Positions 15,304 to 24,173 of a DNA stretch of 49,755 nucleotides are shown one piece after another. A model generated the notes under the pieces. The model did no database searches. It was not told where the DNA came from and was given only the letters and a program-made list of their open reading frames with translations. Every line of letters begins with the position of its first letter. Within the stretch, counting starts at the first letter, position 1. A program made the position numbers and the translations under genes. Source of the DNA: Roseicyclus sp. (lineage in GTDB: Bacteria > Pseudomonadota > Alphaproteobacteria > Rhodobacterales > Rhodobacteraceae); the NCBI GenBank assembly GCA_018401965.1, contig JAGYJU010000012.1, forward strand, positions 1 through 49,755, written 5' to 3'.

Positions 15304-17274
15304 ATGATCCGCGTTTTTCTTGCCGCGCTGCTGGCCTTGTGCCTTGCCACGGCCCCTGCCCCGCGCGCCACGGCGCAAGATGCGGCCATGGGCCCGCTGC
15401 AAGCGCTGGTGCAATCGCGCGCCGACCTGGTGGCCGATGCATCGCGGCGCAGCGTGGGCGAGGTGCTGGAGATCCTGATCGCCAGCGAGTTGCCCGGCGT
15501 TCCCGGATTTCTTGCACGCTGGCAGGCGCGCGAACTGTATCAACGCCAATCCGACGGCCTGTTCGTCTATGTCCAGGACGCCGACGCCACCCCGCTGACC
15601 CTGATCGACATCGACACCGGCGCGGTGATCGGCACCGCCACCTCGCGCGAGGTGGCGCAGCTTCGGCCCAACCGGGGCGTGCAGACGGTGATCGGCAGCG
15701 CGCTGGTGGCCTTTCAACTGGCGGCAGAGGATCCGGCCGACCGGCTGGCCGCCCTTGCCGCCATCGACAGCGCGCCCGAGGACATCCACCTTGCCCTTGT
15801 CCAGGACCTGATCGCGGTCGAAACCGATGCCGATGTGCTGGCGCTGGCCGAGGTGCTTTTGCCCCGGCTGGTCATCGCCTTTGACCGCGATGATGCAGAC
15901 CGGATCGCCGCCATCGAAAGCCTTGCGGGCAATGTCAGCCTGTCGGCGCGCGCCACGCTGAACCCGCTTTTGGCCACCACGACCGGCGTGGCCACCGCCT
16001 TGCCCGAGGGGGAAAACATCGCCCGCGTGCTGAACCCGGGCACGGATATCGACCGCGACGCCGCCTATGCGATGCTGGTCGCCCAAGGGCTGGCCCCGCC
16101 GCTTGTCAGCCGCGCCGAACAACGCGACATCCTCGCGGCGAACGTGATTGAGGGCCGCGTTGCGGGCCTTCCCGTGGCGCAGCTTGGCACCGATGACGCG
16201 CGCGATACCGCCTATGCCGCCCTTGTCGCGCAGGGCCTTGCCGCCCCCGCCCCGACCGCAGCCCAAATCGACGAAAGCCTTGCCGCGCATGTGTTTTTTG
16301 AAACCTACCGCGAAGCGTCACAGGCCGTGACCGATGCCGCAAGCGCCACCTTGGGCGGGATCGACACCCGCGTCGCATGGTTCCGCGCGCTTGACCTGTC
16401 GCTGGACGGGCTGTCGCTGGCCTCGATCTATTTCCTCGCGGCCATCGGCCTTGCCATCACCTTTGGCGTGATGGGCGTGATCAACATGGCCCATGGCGAG
16501 TTCATCATGATCGGCGCCTATACCGGCTATGTCGTGCAGACGCTGGTGCCCGATTACACCCTGTCCATCGCCATCGCCATCCCCTTGGCCTTTGCCGTGA
16601 CCTTTGCGGGCGGCGTGGCGATGGAACGGCTGGTGATCCGCTGGCTGTATCATCGCCCGCTGGAAACGCTTTTGGCGACCTTCGGCATGTCCATCGCGCT
16701 GCAACAGATCGTGCGCCAGATCTTTGGCACGCAGGCCCGCCCGCTGACGCCGCCCGATTGGCTGGCCGGGTCGGTGGCGATCAATGACGTGGTGTCGATC
16801 AGCTCGATCCGCATCGCCATCTTCCTGCTCGGGGTGGTGTTTTTCGTCGCGCTCTGGCTGACGCTCAACCGGACCCGGCTGGGGCTGGAGGTGCGGGCGG
16901 TGACGCAGAACCCGAAAATGGCCGCCTCCATGGGCATCAACCCCGATCGGATCAACATGCTGACCTTTGGCCTTGGGTCGGGCATCGCCGGCATCGCGGG
17001 CGTGGCCATCGGGCTGTTCGCACAGGTGGTGCCCGACCTTGGGGCGAATTACATCGTCCAAAGCTTCATGACCGTGGTGGTGGGCGGCGTGGGCAATATC
17101 TTTGGCACGCTGATCGGCGCGGGCATGATCGGGGGCCTGCAGAAATTCATCGAATGGCTGAACCCGACGAACACGCTGGCGGCGCAAACCTACATGATCC
17201 TGTTCGTGATCCTGTTCATCCAGGTGCGCCCACGCGGCATCATCGCCCTGCGCGGCCGGGCGGCGGGGGATTGA
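15304..17274 (+). CDS. urtB: Urea ABC transporter permease UrtB with long N-terminal domain
   Basis: 656 residues. Signal peptide (MIRVFLAALLALCLATAPAP), then a periplasmic domain of about 330 residues, then a LivH-type permease (~365-650, starting LSLASIYFLAAIGLAITFGV and with NMAHGEFIMIGAYTG). The soluble domain contains a duplicated unit, DAAYAMLVAQGLAPP and DTAYAALVAQGLAAP (encoded near 16058 and 16206). The permease core alone is about 290 residues; many UrtB proteins have an N-terminal extension, but this one is on the long side as far as I recall. Followed one base later by urtC. Confidence 0.92.
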   Translation: MIRVFLAALLALCLATAPAPRATAQDAAMGPLQALVQSRADLVADASRRSVGEVLEILIASELPGVPGFLARWQARELYQRQSDGLFVYVQDADATPLTLIDIDTGAVIGTATSREVAQLRPNRGVQTVIGSALVAFQLAAEDPADRLAALAAIDSAPEDIHLALVQDLIAVETDADVLALAEVLLPRLVIAFDRDDADRIAAIESLAGNVSLSARATLNPLLATTTGVATALPEGENIARVLNPGTDIDRDAAYAMLVAQGLAPPLVSRAEQRDILAANVIEGRVAGLPVAQLGTDDARDTAYAALVAQGLAAPAPTAAQIDESLAAHVFFETYREASQAVTDAASATLGGIDTRVAWFRALDLSLDGLSLASIYFLAAIGLAITFGVMGVINMAHGEFIMIGAYTGYVVQTLVPDYTLSIAIAIPLAFAVTFAGGVAMERLVIRWLYHRPLETLLATFGMSIALQQIVRQIFGTQARPLTPPDWLAGSVAINDVVSISSIRIAIFLLGVVFFVALWLTLNRTRLGLEVRAVTQNPKMAASMGINPDRINMLTFGLGSGIAGIAGVAIGLFAQVVPDLGANYIVQSFMTVVVGGVGNIFGTLIGAGMIGGLQKFIEWLNPTNTLAAQTYMILFVILFIQVRPRGIIALRGRAAGD

Positions 17275-17275
17275 C

Positions 17276-18445
17276 ATGAGCGGCACGATTTTCACCCGCA
17301 ACCGGTCGGTGTCGATCTTCATCACGGTGCTGACGCTTTTGGCCATCGCGGTCACGGCGCTGTCGGAAGGCTATGGAACCGGCGCGCTTTCGGTCAGTTT
17401 CACCAAGGTCCTGGGCATGACGCTGTGCCTGTGTCTTGCCGCGCTCGCCATGGATCTGGTCTGGGGCTATTGCGGGATCCTGTCGCTGGGCCATTTCGCG
17501 TTTTTCGGCCTTGGCGGCTACATGATCGGCATGTGGCTGATGACCGCGCGAACCGAACAGGTGGTGCGCGCCAACCTGTCCGAGGCGGTGATCCCGCCGA
17601 CCGAGGGCGAGATCACCGCCGCCACCGCCTCGCAGATCTTTTCGGTCGTGGGGGCAACGGATTGGCCCTGGATGTGGGCGGCATCGGACAGCCTGATCCT
17701 CAGCCTGGTGCTGGTGGTGGCGGTGCCGGGCCTATTGGCGCTGGTGTTCGGCTGGCTGGCGTTTCGCAGCCGGGTCACGGGCGTCTACCTGTCGATCCTG
17801 ACCCAAGCGATGACATTGGCGCTGTCGCTGTACCTGTTCCAGAACGACACGGGCCTGCGCGGCAACAACGGTCTGTCGGGGTTGCAGAACATCCCCGGTT
17901 TGGAAACAGTGGGGCAGGATCGCATCTCGATCTGGTTCTTCTGGGGCTCGGCGCTGGCGCTTGGGCTGGCCTATATCGGGGCGGCCTGGATGGTGTCGGG
18001 CAAGTTCGGCAACATCATCCGCGGCATCCGCGACGATGAACAGCGCGTGCGCTTCCTTGGCTACCGGGTCGAGATCTACAAGCTCTTCGTCTTCACGTTC
18101 ACCGGCTGCCTGTGCGGGATTGCCGGCGCGCTCTATTATCCGCAGGCGGGCATCATCAACCCCGATGAAATCGCCCCCATCGCCTCGATCTACCTGGCGG
18201 TCTGGGTTGCCATCGGCGGGCGCGGGCGGCTTTACGGCGCGGTGATCGGGGCTGCGGCGGTGTCGCTCTTGTCGACCTATTTCACCGGCGGGCGCGCGCC
18301 GAACCTCGACCTTGGGCTGTTCACCATCGACTGGGTGGATTGGTGGCCGGTCCTGTTGGGCCTTGGCTTTGTGCTGGTCACGCTGTTTGCGCCCAAAGGC
18401 TTGGGCGGGCTGGTCGATCTGATCATCCGAAAGGATCGCGCATGA
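17276..18445 (+). CDS. urtC: Urea ABC transporter permease UrtC
   Basis: 389 residues, LivM-type permease with about ten membrane segments. Diagnostic segments: LAALAMDLVWGYCGILSLGHFAFFGLGGY near residue 60 and RGIRDDEQRVRFLGY near 245, the coupling helix contacting the ATPases. It begins one base after the urtB stop and its own stop overlaps the urtD start (ATGA). Confidence 0.93.
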   Translation: MSGTIFTRNRSVSIFITVLTLLAIAVTALSEGYGTGALSVSFTKVLGMTLCLCLAALAMDLVWGYCGILSLGHFAFFGLGGYMIGMWLMTARTEQVVRANLSEAVIPPTEGEITAATASQIFSVVGATDWPWMWAASDSLILSLVLVVAVPGLLALVFGWLAFRSRVTGVYLSILTQAMTLALSLYLFQNDTGLRGNNGLSGLQNIPGLETVGQDRISIWFFWGSALALGLAYIGAAWMVSGKFGNIIRGIRDDEQRVRFLGYRVEIYKLFVFTFTGCLCGIAGALYYPQAGIINPDEIAPIASIYLAVWVAIGGRGRLYGAVIGAAAVSLLSTYFTGGRAPNLDLGLFTIDWVDWWPVLLGLGFVLVTLFAPKGLGGLVDLIIRKDRA

Positions 18446-19182
18446 GCACGCTGCTGGAGGTTCAGGGCATTTCCGTCAGTTTCGACGGGTTTCGGGCCAT
18501 CAACAACCTGAGCTTTGCAATCGGCGCACGCGAAATGCGCGCCGTGATCGGCCCCAATGGCGCGGGCAAGACCACCTTCATGGATATCGTCACCGGCAAG
18601 ACGCGGCCCGATGCGGGCACGGTGCGCTGGGGCGAGCTGGGCGTATCACTCTTGTCGATGTCCGAGGCGGAAATCGCGCAGGCGGGCATTGGCCGCAAGT
18701 TCCAGCGCCCCACCGTGTTCGAGGATCAATCGGTCTGGGACAACCTGCGGCTGTCGCTGAAAAAACCGCGCGGGCCCATCGCGGCCCTGTTCGACCGCGT
18801 GAGTGATGCCGACCGCGCCCGCATCGCCGAGATCGCCGCCGAAATCGGCCTGTCCGATGCGCTGGACCGGATGGCCGGCATCCTGAGCCATGGGCAAAAG
18901 CAATGGCTGGAAATCGGCATGTTGCTGGTGCAAGACCCGCGCCTGTTGCTGGTCGATGAACCCGCCGCCGGGATGACCAGCGACGAACGCGCCCATACCA
19001 CGGCGCTGTTGAAACGGCTGGCCGAACATCACGCCGTCGTCGTGGTGGAACATGACATGGACTTCGTCCGCCGCCTTGGCTGCAGGGTGACGGTGCTGCA
19101 CGAAGGATCGGTGCTGGCCGAGGGCAGCCTGGATCATGTCATGGCCGATCAACGCGTCATCGACGTTTACCTGGGGCGCTGA
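18442..19182 (+). CDS. urtD: Urea ABC transporter ATPase UrtD
   Basis: 246 residues, LivG-type ATPase. Walker A GPNGAGKT (37-44), signature LSHGQKQWLEIG, Walker B LLLVDEP. The ATG at 18442 overlaps the urtC stop; an upstream extension of the frame is a shadow. LSHGQ in place of LSGGQ is common in UrtD. Confidence 0.93.
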   Translation: MSTLLEVQGISVSFDGFRAINNLSFAIGAREMRAVIGPNGAGKTTFMDIVTGKTRPDAGTVRWGELGVSLLSMSEAEIAQAGIGRKFQRPTVFEDQSVWDNLRLSLKKPRGPIAALFDRVSDADRARIAEIAAEIGLSDALDRMAGILSHGQKQWLEIGMLLVQDPRLLLVDEPAAGMTSDERAHTTALLKRLAEHHAVVVVEHDMDFVRRLGCRVTVLHEGSVLAEGSLDHVMADQRVIDVYLGR

Positions 19183-19183
19183 C

Positions 19184-19885
19184 ATGCTGGAAACCCGCGA
19201 CCTGACCTTGCATTACGGCGGCAGCCAGATCCTGAACGGCGTGTCGATCACCGCCGACCGGGGCAAGGTGACCTGCATCATGGGCACCAATGGCGTTGGC
19301 AAGACATCGCTGATGAAGGCCATCGCGGGCACGCATCCACGATCTGGCGGCAGTGTCACGCTTGACGGCGAAACCCTTGGCCGCCTGCCCGCCCACCGGC
19401 TGGCGCAGATGGGCGTGGGCTATGTGCCGCAAGGGCGCATGATCTTTCCGTTGCTGAGCGTGCGCGAAAACCTGGAAACCGGGCTGGCCTGTTTGCCGCG
19501 TGGCGCGCGCCGCGTGCCCGACCGGATCTATGACATGTTCCCGGTGCTGAAAGACATGCAGAACCGGCGCGGCGGCGACCTGTCGGGGGGGCAGCAGCAG
19601 CAGCTGGCCATAGGCCGCGCGCTTGTCACCCGCCCCAAGCTGTTGCTGATGGATGAGCCGACCGAAGGCATCCAGCCCAACATCATCCAGCTGATCGGCC
19701 GCGTCATCGACCAGTTGCGCGCCGAGGGCGAGATGGCCATCGTTCTGGTGGAACAGTATTTCGACTTTGCCTTTGACCTGGCGGATCGCTTCTATGTGCT
19801 GAACCGGGGGGCCTCGGTGTTTTCCGCCGACAAACCCGCCACCACCCGCGAGGCGGTGCAATCGGCCTTCAGCCTGCAAAGCTAG
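19184..19885 (+). CDS. urtE: Urea ABC transporter ATPase UrtE
   Basis: 233 residues, LivF-type ATPase. Walker A GTNGVGKTS, signature LSGGQQQQLAIGRAL, Walker B LLLMDEPTEGIQP, the last being typical of UrtE. It starts one base after urtD and ends the operon; its stop overlaps by four bases the stop of the convergent carnitine dehydrogenase gene. Confidence 0.93.
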   Translation: MLETRDLTLHYGGSQILNGVSITADRGKVTCIMGTNGVGKTSLMKAIAGTHPRSGGSVTLDGETLGRLPAHRLAQMGVGYVPQGRMIFPLLSVRENLETGLACLPRGARRVPDRIYDMFPVLKDMQNRRGGDLSGGQQQQLAIGRALVTRPKLLLMDEPTEGIQPNIIQLIGRVIDQLRAEGEMAIVLVEQYFDFAFDLADRFYVLNRGASVFSADKPATTREAVQSAFSLQS

Positions 19886-21309
19886 TCGCGCCGCCCCAAG
19901 ACCAAGCGGTCGGGCACCGGGTGGCCCGCGTGATCGGCAACATAGGCTGCCGCGCGCCCGGCCAGCTCGGGGCCGGGCGGCACCACCCGCCGCGTGGTCA
20001 GATCGACATGCAACAACAGCGTCTCGACCGTGGCCGCCGGGCTGTCGCCCCCGGCCCAGATGCGGTTGAGCAGGTGCAGCTTGCGGCCATCCCCGCCCAG
20101 GGCCTGTGTCGTCACCGTGATCTGCGCCCCGATGTCGATTTCGGCCAGGTAGCGGATGTGGTTTTCAGCGGTGAAATAGCTGAACCCCCCGGCGATATAG
20201 GCGGCATCGGCCCCGATCAGTTCCATGAACCGGTCAGAGGCGCGCGCCGACACGTCGAGATAGGGCGCCTCGTTCATGTGGCCGTTGTAATCGACAAAGG
20301 CGGTCGGCACCTGCATCTCGAGCGTCACAGGCAAGCCATCAGGCCCGGTGTCACGGCGTGGCAGCATCGCTTCATGGGCGGTGATCACGCCGCCCGCGCC
20401 GCTGCCCGTGCGCTTGAGCGCGCGCATCATCGCCACCAGATTGTCATCGCGAAGCCGTTCCAGTTCGCGGATCGAACAATGGCCCGATTGCGCGTCCGAT
20501 TGGCCCGCGATCAGGTCGACCAGGTCATCGGTCAGCTCGGGCACGTCCATCAACCGGGTCCAGGGCCAGGTCAGGCAGGGGCCGAATTGCGCCAGGAAAT
20601 GCCGCATCCCCGCCTCGCCGCCCGCGATGCGGTAGGTTTCGAACAGGCCCATCTGCGCCCATCGCAGGCCAAAGCCCATGCGGATCGCCTCATCGATTTC
20701 CTCGGTGGTGGCGATGCCATCGCGCACCAGCCACAGCGCCTCGCGCCAGACGGCTTCCAGGAACCGATCCGCGATATGGGCATCGATTTCCTTGCGCAGG
20801 ATCAGCGGATACATCCCGATGCCGCGCAGGATATCGGCGGCGCGCGCCGTGGCCTCGCTGGCCCCGACCAGTTCCACCAGCGGCAGAAGATAGACCGGGT
20901 TGAACGGGTGCGCCACGATGGCGCCCGCATCTTTTTCGTTCAATTCCGATGGCTTGAAGCCCGACGTTGAACTTGCCACAACGGCGTCTTGGGGCGCGGC
21001 ATCACGGATCCGCGCCAGAACCTCGTGCTTGATGTCCAGCCGTTCGGGCACGCTTTCCTGTACCCAATCGGCCCCCGCCACGGCGCCCGCCAGATCGTCG
21101 TGATAGTGCAACGCCCCCTCGGGCGGCAGCGCGCGGGCATAAAGCCCCGGCAGGGATCGGCGCGCATTGGCCAGAACAGCCTCGATCTTGCGCGCGGCCT
21201 CCGGGTCGGGGTCGAAGATCGCCACGTCCCAGCCATTGAGCAGGAAGCGCGCCGCCCAACCGCCGCCGATCACGCCGCCCCCGATGATTGCCGCCTTGCG
21301 CCCCATCAT
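19882..21309 (-). CDS. lcdH: L-carnitine dehydrogenase fused to a hotdog thioesterase
   Basis: 475 residues. The N-terminal 3-hydroxyacyl-CoA-dehydrogenase-like part (1-~320) has the NAD site IIGGGVIGGGWAARF and ASSTSGFKPSEL plus AHPFNPVYLLPLVE. From about residue 328 a 4-hydroxybenzoyl-CoA-thioesterase-like hotdog domain follows (TAFVDYNGHMNEAPY). Known pathway: carnitine is oxidised to 3-dehydrocarnitine; a beta-keto acid cleavage enzyme moves the betaine moiety to CoA; a thioesterase releases glycine betaine. The fusion supplies steps one and three. The start overlaps the SDR stop (ATGA), with AAAGGA upstream. Confidence 0.88.
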   Translation of the reverse strand: MMGRKAAIIGGGVIGGGWAARFLLNGWDVAIFDPDPEAARKIEAVLANARRSLPGLYARALPPEGALHYHDDLAGAVAGADWVQESVPERLDIKHEVLARIRDAAPQDAVVASSTSGFKPSELNEKDAGAIVAHPFNPVYLLPLVELVGASEATARAADILRGIGMYPLILRKEIDAHIADRFLEAVWREALWLVRDGIATTEEIDEAIRMGFGLRWAQMGLFETYRIAGGEAGMRHFLAQFGPCLTWPWTRLMDVPELTDDLVDLIAGQSDAQSGHCSIRELERLRDDNLVAMMRALKRTGSGAGGVITAHEAMLPRRDTGPDGLPVTLEMQVPTAFVDYNGHMNEAPYLDVSARASDRFMELIGADAAYIAGGFSYFTAENHIRYLAEIDIGAQITVTTQALGGDGRKLHLLNRIWAGGDSPAATVETLLLHVDLTTRRVVPPGPELAGRAAAYVADHAGHPVPDRLVLGRRD

Positions 21310-22058
21310 GTCGTCCTTTCGGTATGCCCATCCACCGCCATCGCCTGCCCGCTGATCGCGGCGGCGGCAGGCGAGGCGAGAAACAGCGCCATCGCCGCCA
21401 CTTCCTGCGCGGTGACGAAGCGGCGCAACGCCACCCCATCGGTAAAGCCCGCGCGCACCTGATCCTCGGTGCGGCCCTGGGCCTGCGCCTCCATCGCGAT
21501 CACGCGGTCCATTCTTGGCCCTTCGACCGCGCCGGGACAAATCGCGTTGACCCGCACCCCGACCGGCCCGAGTTCCGAGGCCAAGGCCTTGGTCAGCCCC
21601 ACGATGCCCCATTTCGCTGCAACATAGGGGCTGCGCCATGGAAAGCCGAAGAGCCCCGAGATCGAGCTGGTCAGCAAGATCACGCCCGAGCCTTGCGCAC
21701 GCATCACGCGGGCGGCCCAGCGACAGGTGAGAAATGCCCCATCGAGGTTGACCGACAGGCAGCGCTGCCAATCGGCCAGATCCAGCGTTTCAATCGGCCC
21801 GGCGGGGCCGCCGATGCCCGCGTTGGAAATCACCACGTCCGCGCCACCCCAGTCGGTTTCCAGCGCGGCCAAAAAACCATCCATCGCCGCCTCGTCGGTG
21901 ACATCGGCCACACTGGCACGGATCGTGTCGGGCAGGGCCGCGACCGCGTCCGGATCGGCGTCACAGATCGCCACCCGGTCGCCGGCGTCCAGGAACGCCT
22001 GCGCCATCGCAAGGCCCAGTCCGCTGGCGCCCGCGGTGATGACAACCCGGCGCGTCAT
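21306..22058 (-). CDS. Short-chain dehydrogenase/reductase of the carnitine operon
   Basis: 250 residues, classical SDR. NAD(P)-binding GASGLGLAMA near the N-terminus with an acidic residue after beta-2 (CDAD) suggesting NAD, then NAGIGG, catalytic Ser in TSSISG and YVAAKWG (Tyr-x-x-x-Lys). An active-site continuation CPGAVEGPRMDRV is present. In this operon it could oxidise or reduce a by-product such as acetoacetate/3-hydroxybutyrate, or act on the product of the GMC enzyme; the substrate is not readable. Overlaps its neighbours on both sides by four bases. Confidence 0.85.
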   Translation of the reverse strand: MTRRVVITAGASGLGLAMAQAFLDAGDRVAICDADPDAVAALPDTIRASVADVTDEAAMDGFLAALETDWGGADVVISNAGIGGPAGPIETLDLADWQRCLSVNLDGAFLTCRWAARVMRAQGSGVILLTSSISGLFGFPWRSPYVAAKWGIVGLTKALASELGPVGVRVNAICPGAVEGPRMDRVIAMEAQAQGRTEDQVRAGFTDGVALRRFVTAQEVAAMALFLASPAAAAISGQAMAVDGHTERTT

Positions 22059-22963
22059 CGCGGCGCCCGCTTCACCAGCCCCAGCTTTTCGCGCACCTGC
22101 GCGGGCGTCATGATGCGCGCGCCCATGCGTTCCACCACGCCCACGGCGCGCTCCACCAATTGCGCATTGGTGGCAAGAACGCCCTTTTCCAGCCACAGGT
22201 TGTCTTCCAACCCGACGCGCACATGGCCGCCCGCCAGCACGGCGGCGGCCGCATAGGCCATCTGGTTGCGCCCCAGCGAGAAGGCCGAAAATGTCCAATC
22301 GGGGGGCACGTTGTTCACCATCGCCATGAAGGTATTGAGATCATCGGGCGCGCCCCAGGGCACGCCCATGCACAATTGCACCAAGGCGGGCGCGTCCAGC
22401 ACGCCCTCCTTGACCAGTTCCTTGGCGAACCACAGATGCCCGGTGTCAAAGGCCTCGATCTCGGGCTTGACGCCCAGTTCGGTCATCATCCGCCCCATGG
22501 CGCGCAACATGCCCGGCGTGTTGGTCATGACGTAATCGGCTTCGGCGAAATTCATCGTGCCGCAATCCAGCGTGCAGATTTCCGGCAGGCAGTCGGCCAC
22601 ATGGGCCACGCGCTCGGCCGCGCCGACCATGTCGGTGCCGGGGCCAAGCGGCAGGGGCGCGTCGGTGCCGCCGAACATGACATCGCCGCCCATTCCGGCG
22701 GTCAGGTTCAAGACCACGTCGACCGAGGCGTCGCGGATCCGGTCGGTCACTTCGCGGTAGAGATCAAGCCTGCGCGACGGCGCGCCCGTGTCGGGGTCGC
22801 GCACGTGGCAATGCACGATGGCCGCCCCGGCCCGCGCCGCCGCGATGGCGCTTTCCGCGATATCCTTGGGCGCGCGCGGCACATGCGGGCTTCGGTCCTG
22901 GGTGGCCCCCGACCCGGTGACGGCGCAGGTGATGAAAACCTCTTGGGTCATGGTCAGTGGCAT
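22055..22963 (-). CDS. Beta-keto acid cleavage enzyme (BKACE, DUF849), probable 3-dehydrocarnitine-cleaving
   Basis: 302 residues from the ATG at 22963 (AAGGA nine bases upstream); a second ATG four codons in is possible. Zinc ligands His51 and His53 in IVHCHVRDPDTG, conserved LNLTAGMGG, TLDCGTMNF, EAFDTGHLW and the third-ligand Glu in RVGLEDN. BKACE enzymes condense a beta-keto acid with acetyl-CoA to give a new CoA ester plus acetoacetate. Beside an L-carnitine dehydrogenase, the expected substrate is 3-dehydrocarnitine giving betainyl-CoA (CdhC role). Confidence 0.88.
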   Translation of the reverse strand: MPLTMTQEVFITCAVTGSGATQDRSPHVPRAPKDIAESAIAAARAGAAIVHCHVRDPDTGAPSRRLDLYREVTDRIRDASVDVVLNLTAGMGGDVMFGGTDAPLPLGPGTDMVGAAERVAHVADCLPEICTLDCGTMNFAEADYVMTNTPGMLRAMGRMMTELGVKPEIEAFDTGHLWFAKELVKEGVLDAPALVQLCMGVPWGAPDDLNTFMAMVNNVPPDWTFSAFSLGRNQMAYAAAAVLAGGHVRVGLEDNLWLEKGVLATNAQLVERAVGVVERMGARIMTPAQVREKLGLVKRAPR

Positions 22964-22997
22964 GTGTCGTGGTCCTTTCCCTGGTCCGCCAGACCGA

Positions 22998-24173
22998 TCA
23001 GCGCGACCAGTCGCTTGCGGTATAGGTCGATTTGGCCAGCCATTCGGGGTTGATGTCCACCCCCCATCCCGGCGCATCGGTGACGGTGACATGCCCATCT
23101 TGCACGCCGTAGGGATCGTTCAGGAACAGATCGCGCTGCCAGGGGTAGTAATCATCGCCCTCGATCGACAGTTCAAGGTAGCGGCCGGGGTTGGGCACGG
23201 CGCGCAGCAGATGCATGGTAAAGATCGTCACCATCGACAGGTTGGCGGCATGCGGCGTGCAGGGCAGACCGGCCGCCGCCCCCATCTGCGCCACCTGCAT
23301 CGCGCGGATCATGCCGCCCACGTACAGCACATCGGGCTGCACGATATCGACGGATTCGAGCGCGATCATCCGCCGCCAATTCTGCAAATCCCAATCCTGT
23401 TCGCCCCCCGCCACGTCCATCGTCAGGGCGGCGGCAACCTCGGCGGTCTGTTCCAGTTCCCAATAGGGGCAGGGTTCTTCGAAATGTTCATAGCCGTGGT
23501 CTTGCAGCATATGCCCCACCGCGATGGCACGTTTGGGGGAAAAGCCGGAATTGCCATCGACAAGCAGCGCCGCGTCATCGCCCATGGCACGGCGGATGGC
23601 GGGGATGATCGCCTCGGTCCGGCCCGGCCATTCATCGCGGTCCTGGCCGCATTCGGCGCCCACCCGCAGCTTGAAGGCGTCAAACCCATGCGTGTCGCGC
23701 AGCGCGCAGAGGCGCGCCGCCTCGGCCTCGGGGGTGATGTCGCGCCGCATCGAGGACGCATAGGCCTGGACCCGCCCCGCCGTGCCGCCCAACACGGCCG
23801 CCACGGGCAGGCCTGCCACCTTGCCGCGCCAATCCCATATCGCGGTATCAAGCCCCGCCATGGCGCGGCACAGGTAGGTGCCGGGGTATTTGTGTTCGCG
23901 CAAGGGGATGTCCGCGATCACCTGTTCCAGCGCATCGACGCCCCGCCCCAGCATCCAGGGCGCAACCTGTCGGTGCAGGATCTGGCAGGTGATGTCGCTG
24001 TTGTAGGTCGACACCTGCCCCCAGCCCTGCGCCCCATCCTCGGTGGTGACGCGCACAAAGCCGACAAGCGGCGTGGCAAAGGTTTCGATCCGGGTGACAC
24101 GCGGGCCGGTATCATCTTGCCCTTGCGGCAAGGCGAGGGCGACGGCGCCCGATGCGGAATAGGGAATGGTCAT
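22998..24173 (-). CDS. Enolase-superfamily enzyme (mandelate racemase/muconate lactonising type), substrate unknown
   Basis: 391 residues. Capping domain (~25-130) and barrel with AFKLRVG (base Lys), metal ligands Asp, Glu and Glu in LVDGNSG, HFEEPCP and AGGEQDW, then QPDVLYVGG and CTPHAANL (possible His general base). The Asp/His pair late in the barrel fits the mandelate-racemase subgroup, where members are racemases or acid-sugar dehydratases. Its stop lies 34 bases before the BKACE start and its start overlaps the GMC stop, so it belongs to the carnitine operon. An epimerase acting on D-carnitine or on another betaine is an attractive guess only. Confidence 0.75.
   Translation of the reverse strand: MTIPYSASGAVALALPQGQDDTGPRVTRIETFATPLVGFVRVTTEDGAQGWGQVSTYNSDITCQILHRQVAPWMLGRGVDALEQVIADIPLREHKYPGTYLCRAMAGLDTAIWDWRGKVAGLPVAAVLGGTAGRVQAYASSMRRDITPEAEAARLCALRDTHGFDAFKLRVGAECGQDRDEWPGRTEAIIPAIRRAMGDDAALLVDGNSGFSPKRAIAVGHMLQDHGYEHFEEPCPYWELEQTAEVAAALTMDVAGGEQDWDLQNWRRMIALESVDIVQPDVLYVGGMIRAMQVAQMGAAAGLPCTPHAANLSMVTIFTMHLLRAVPNPGRYLELSIEGDDYYPWQRDLFLNDPYGVQDGHVTVTDAPGWGVDINPEWLAKSTYTASDWSR

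Noticed and set aside
14698..16290. 530-residue open frame antisense to urtA/urtB
   Set aside because: Composition (Gly/Arg/His-rich) is that of a shadow frame; urtA and urtB have signal peptides, family motifs and good starts.
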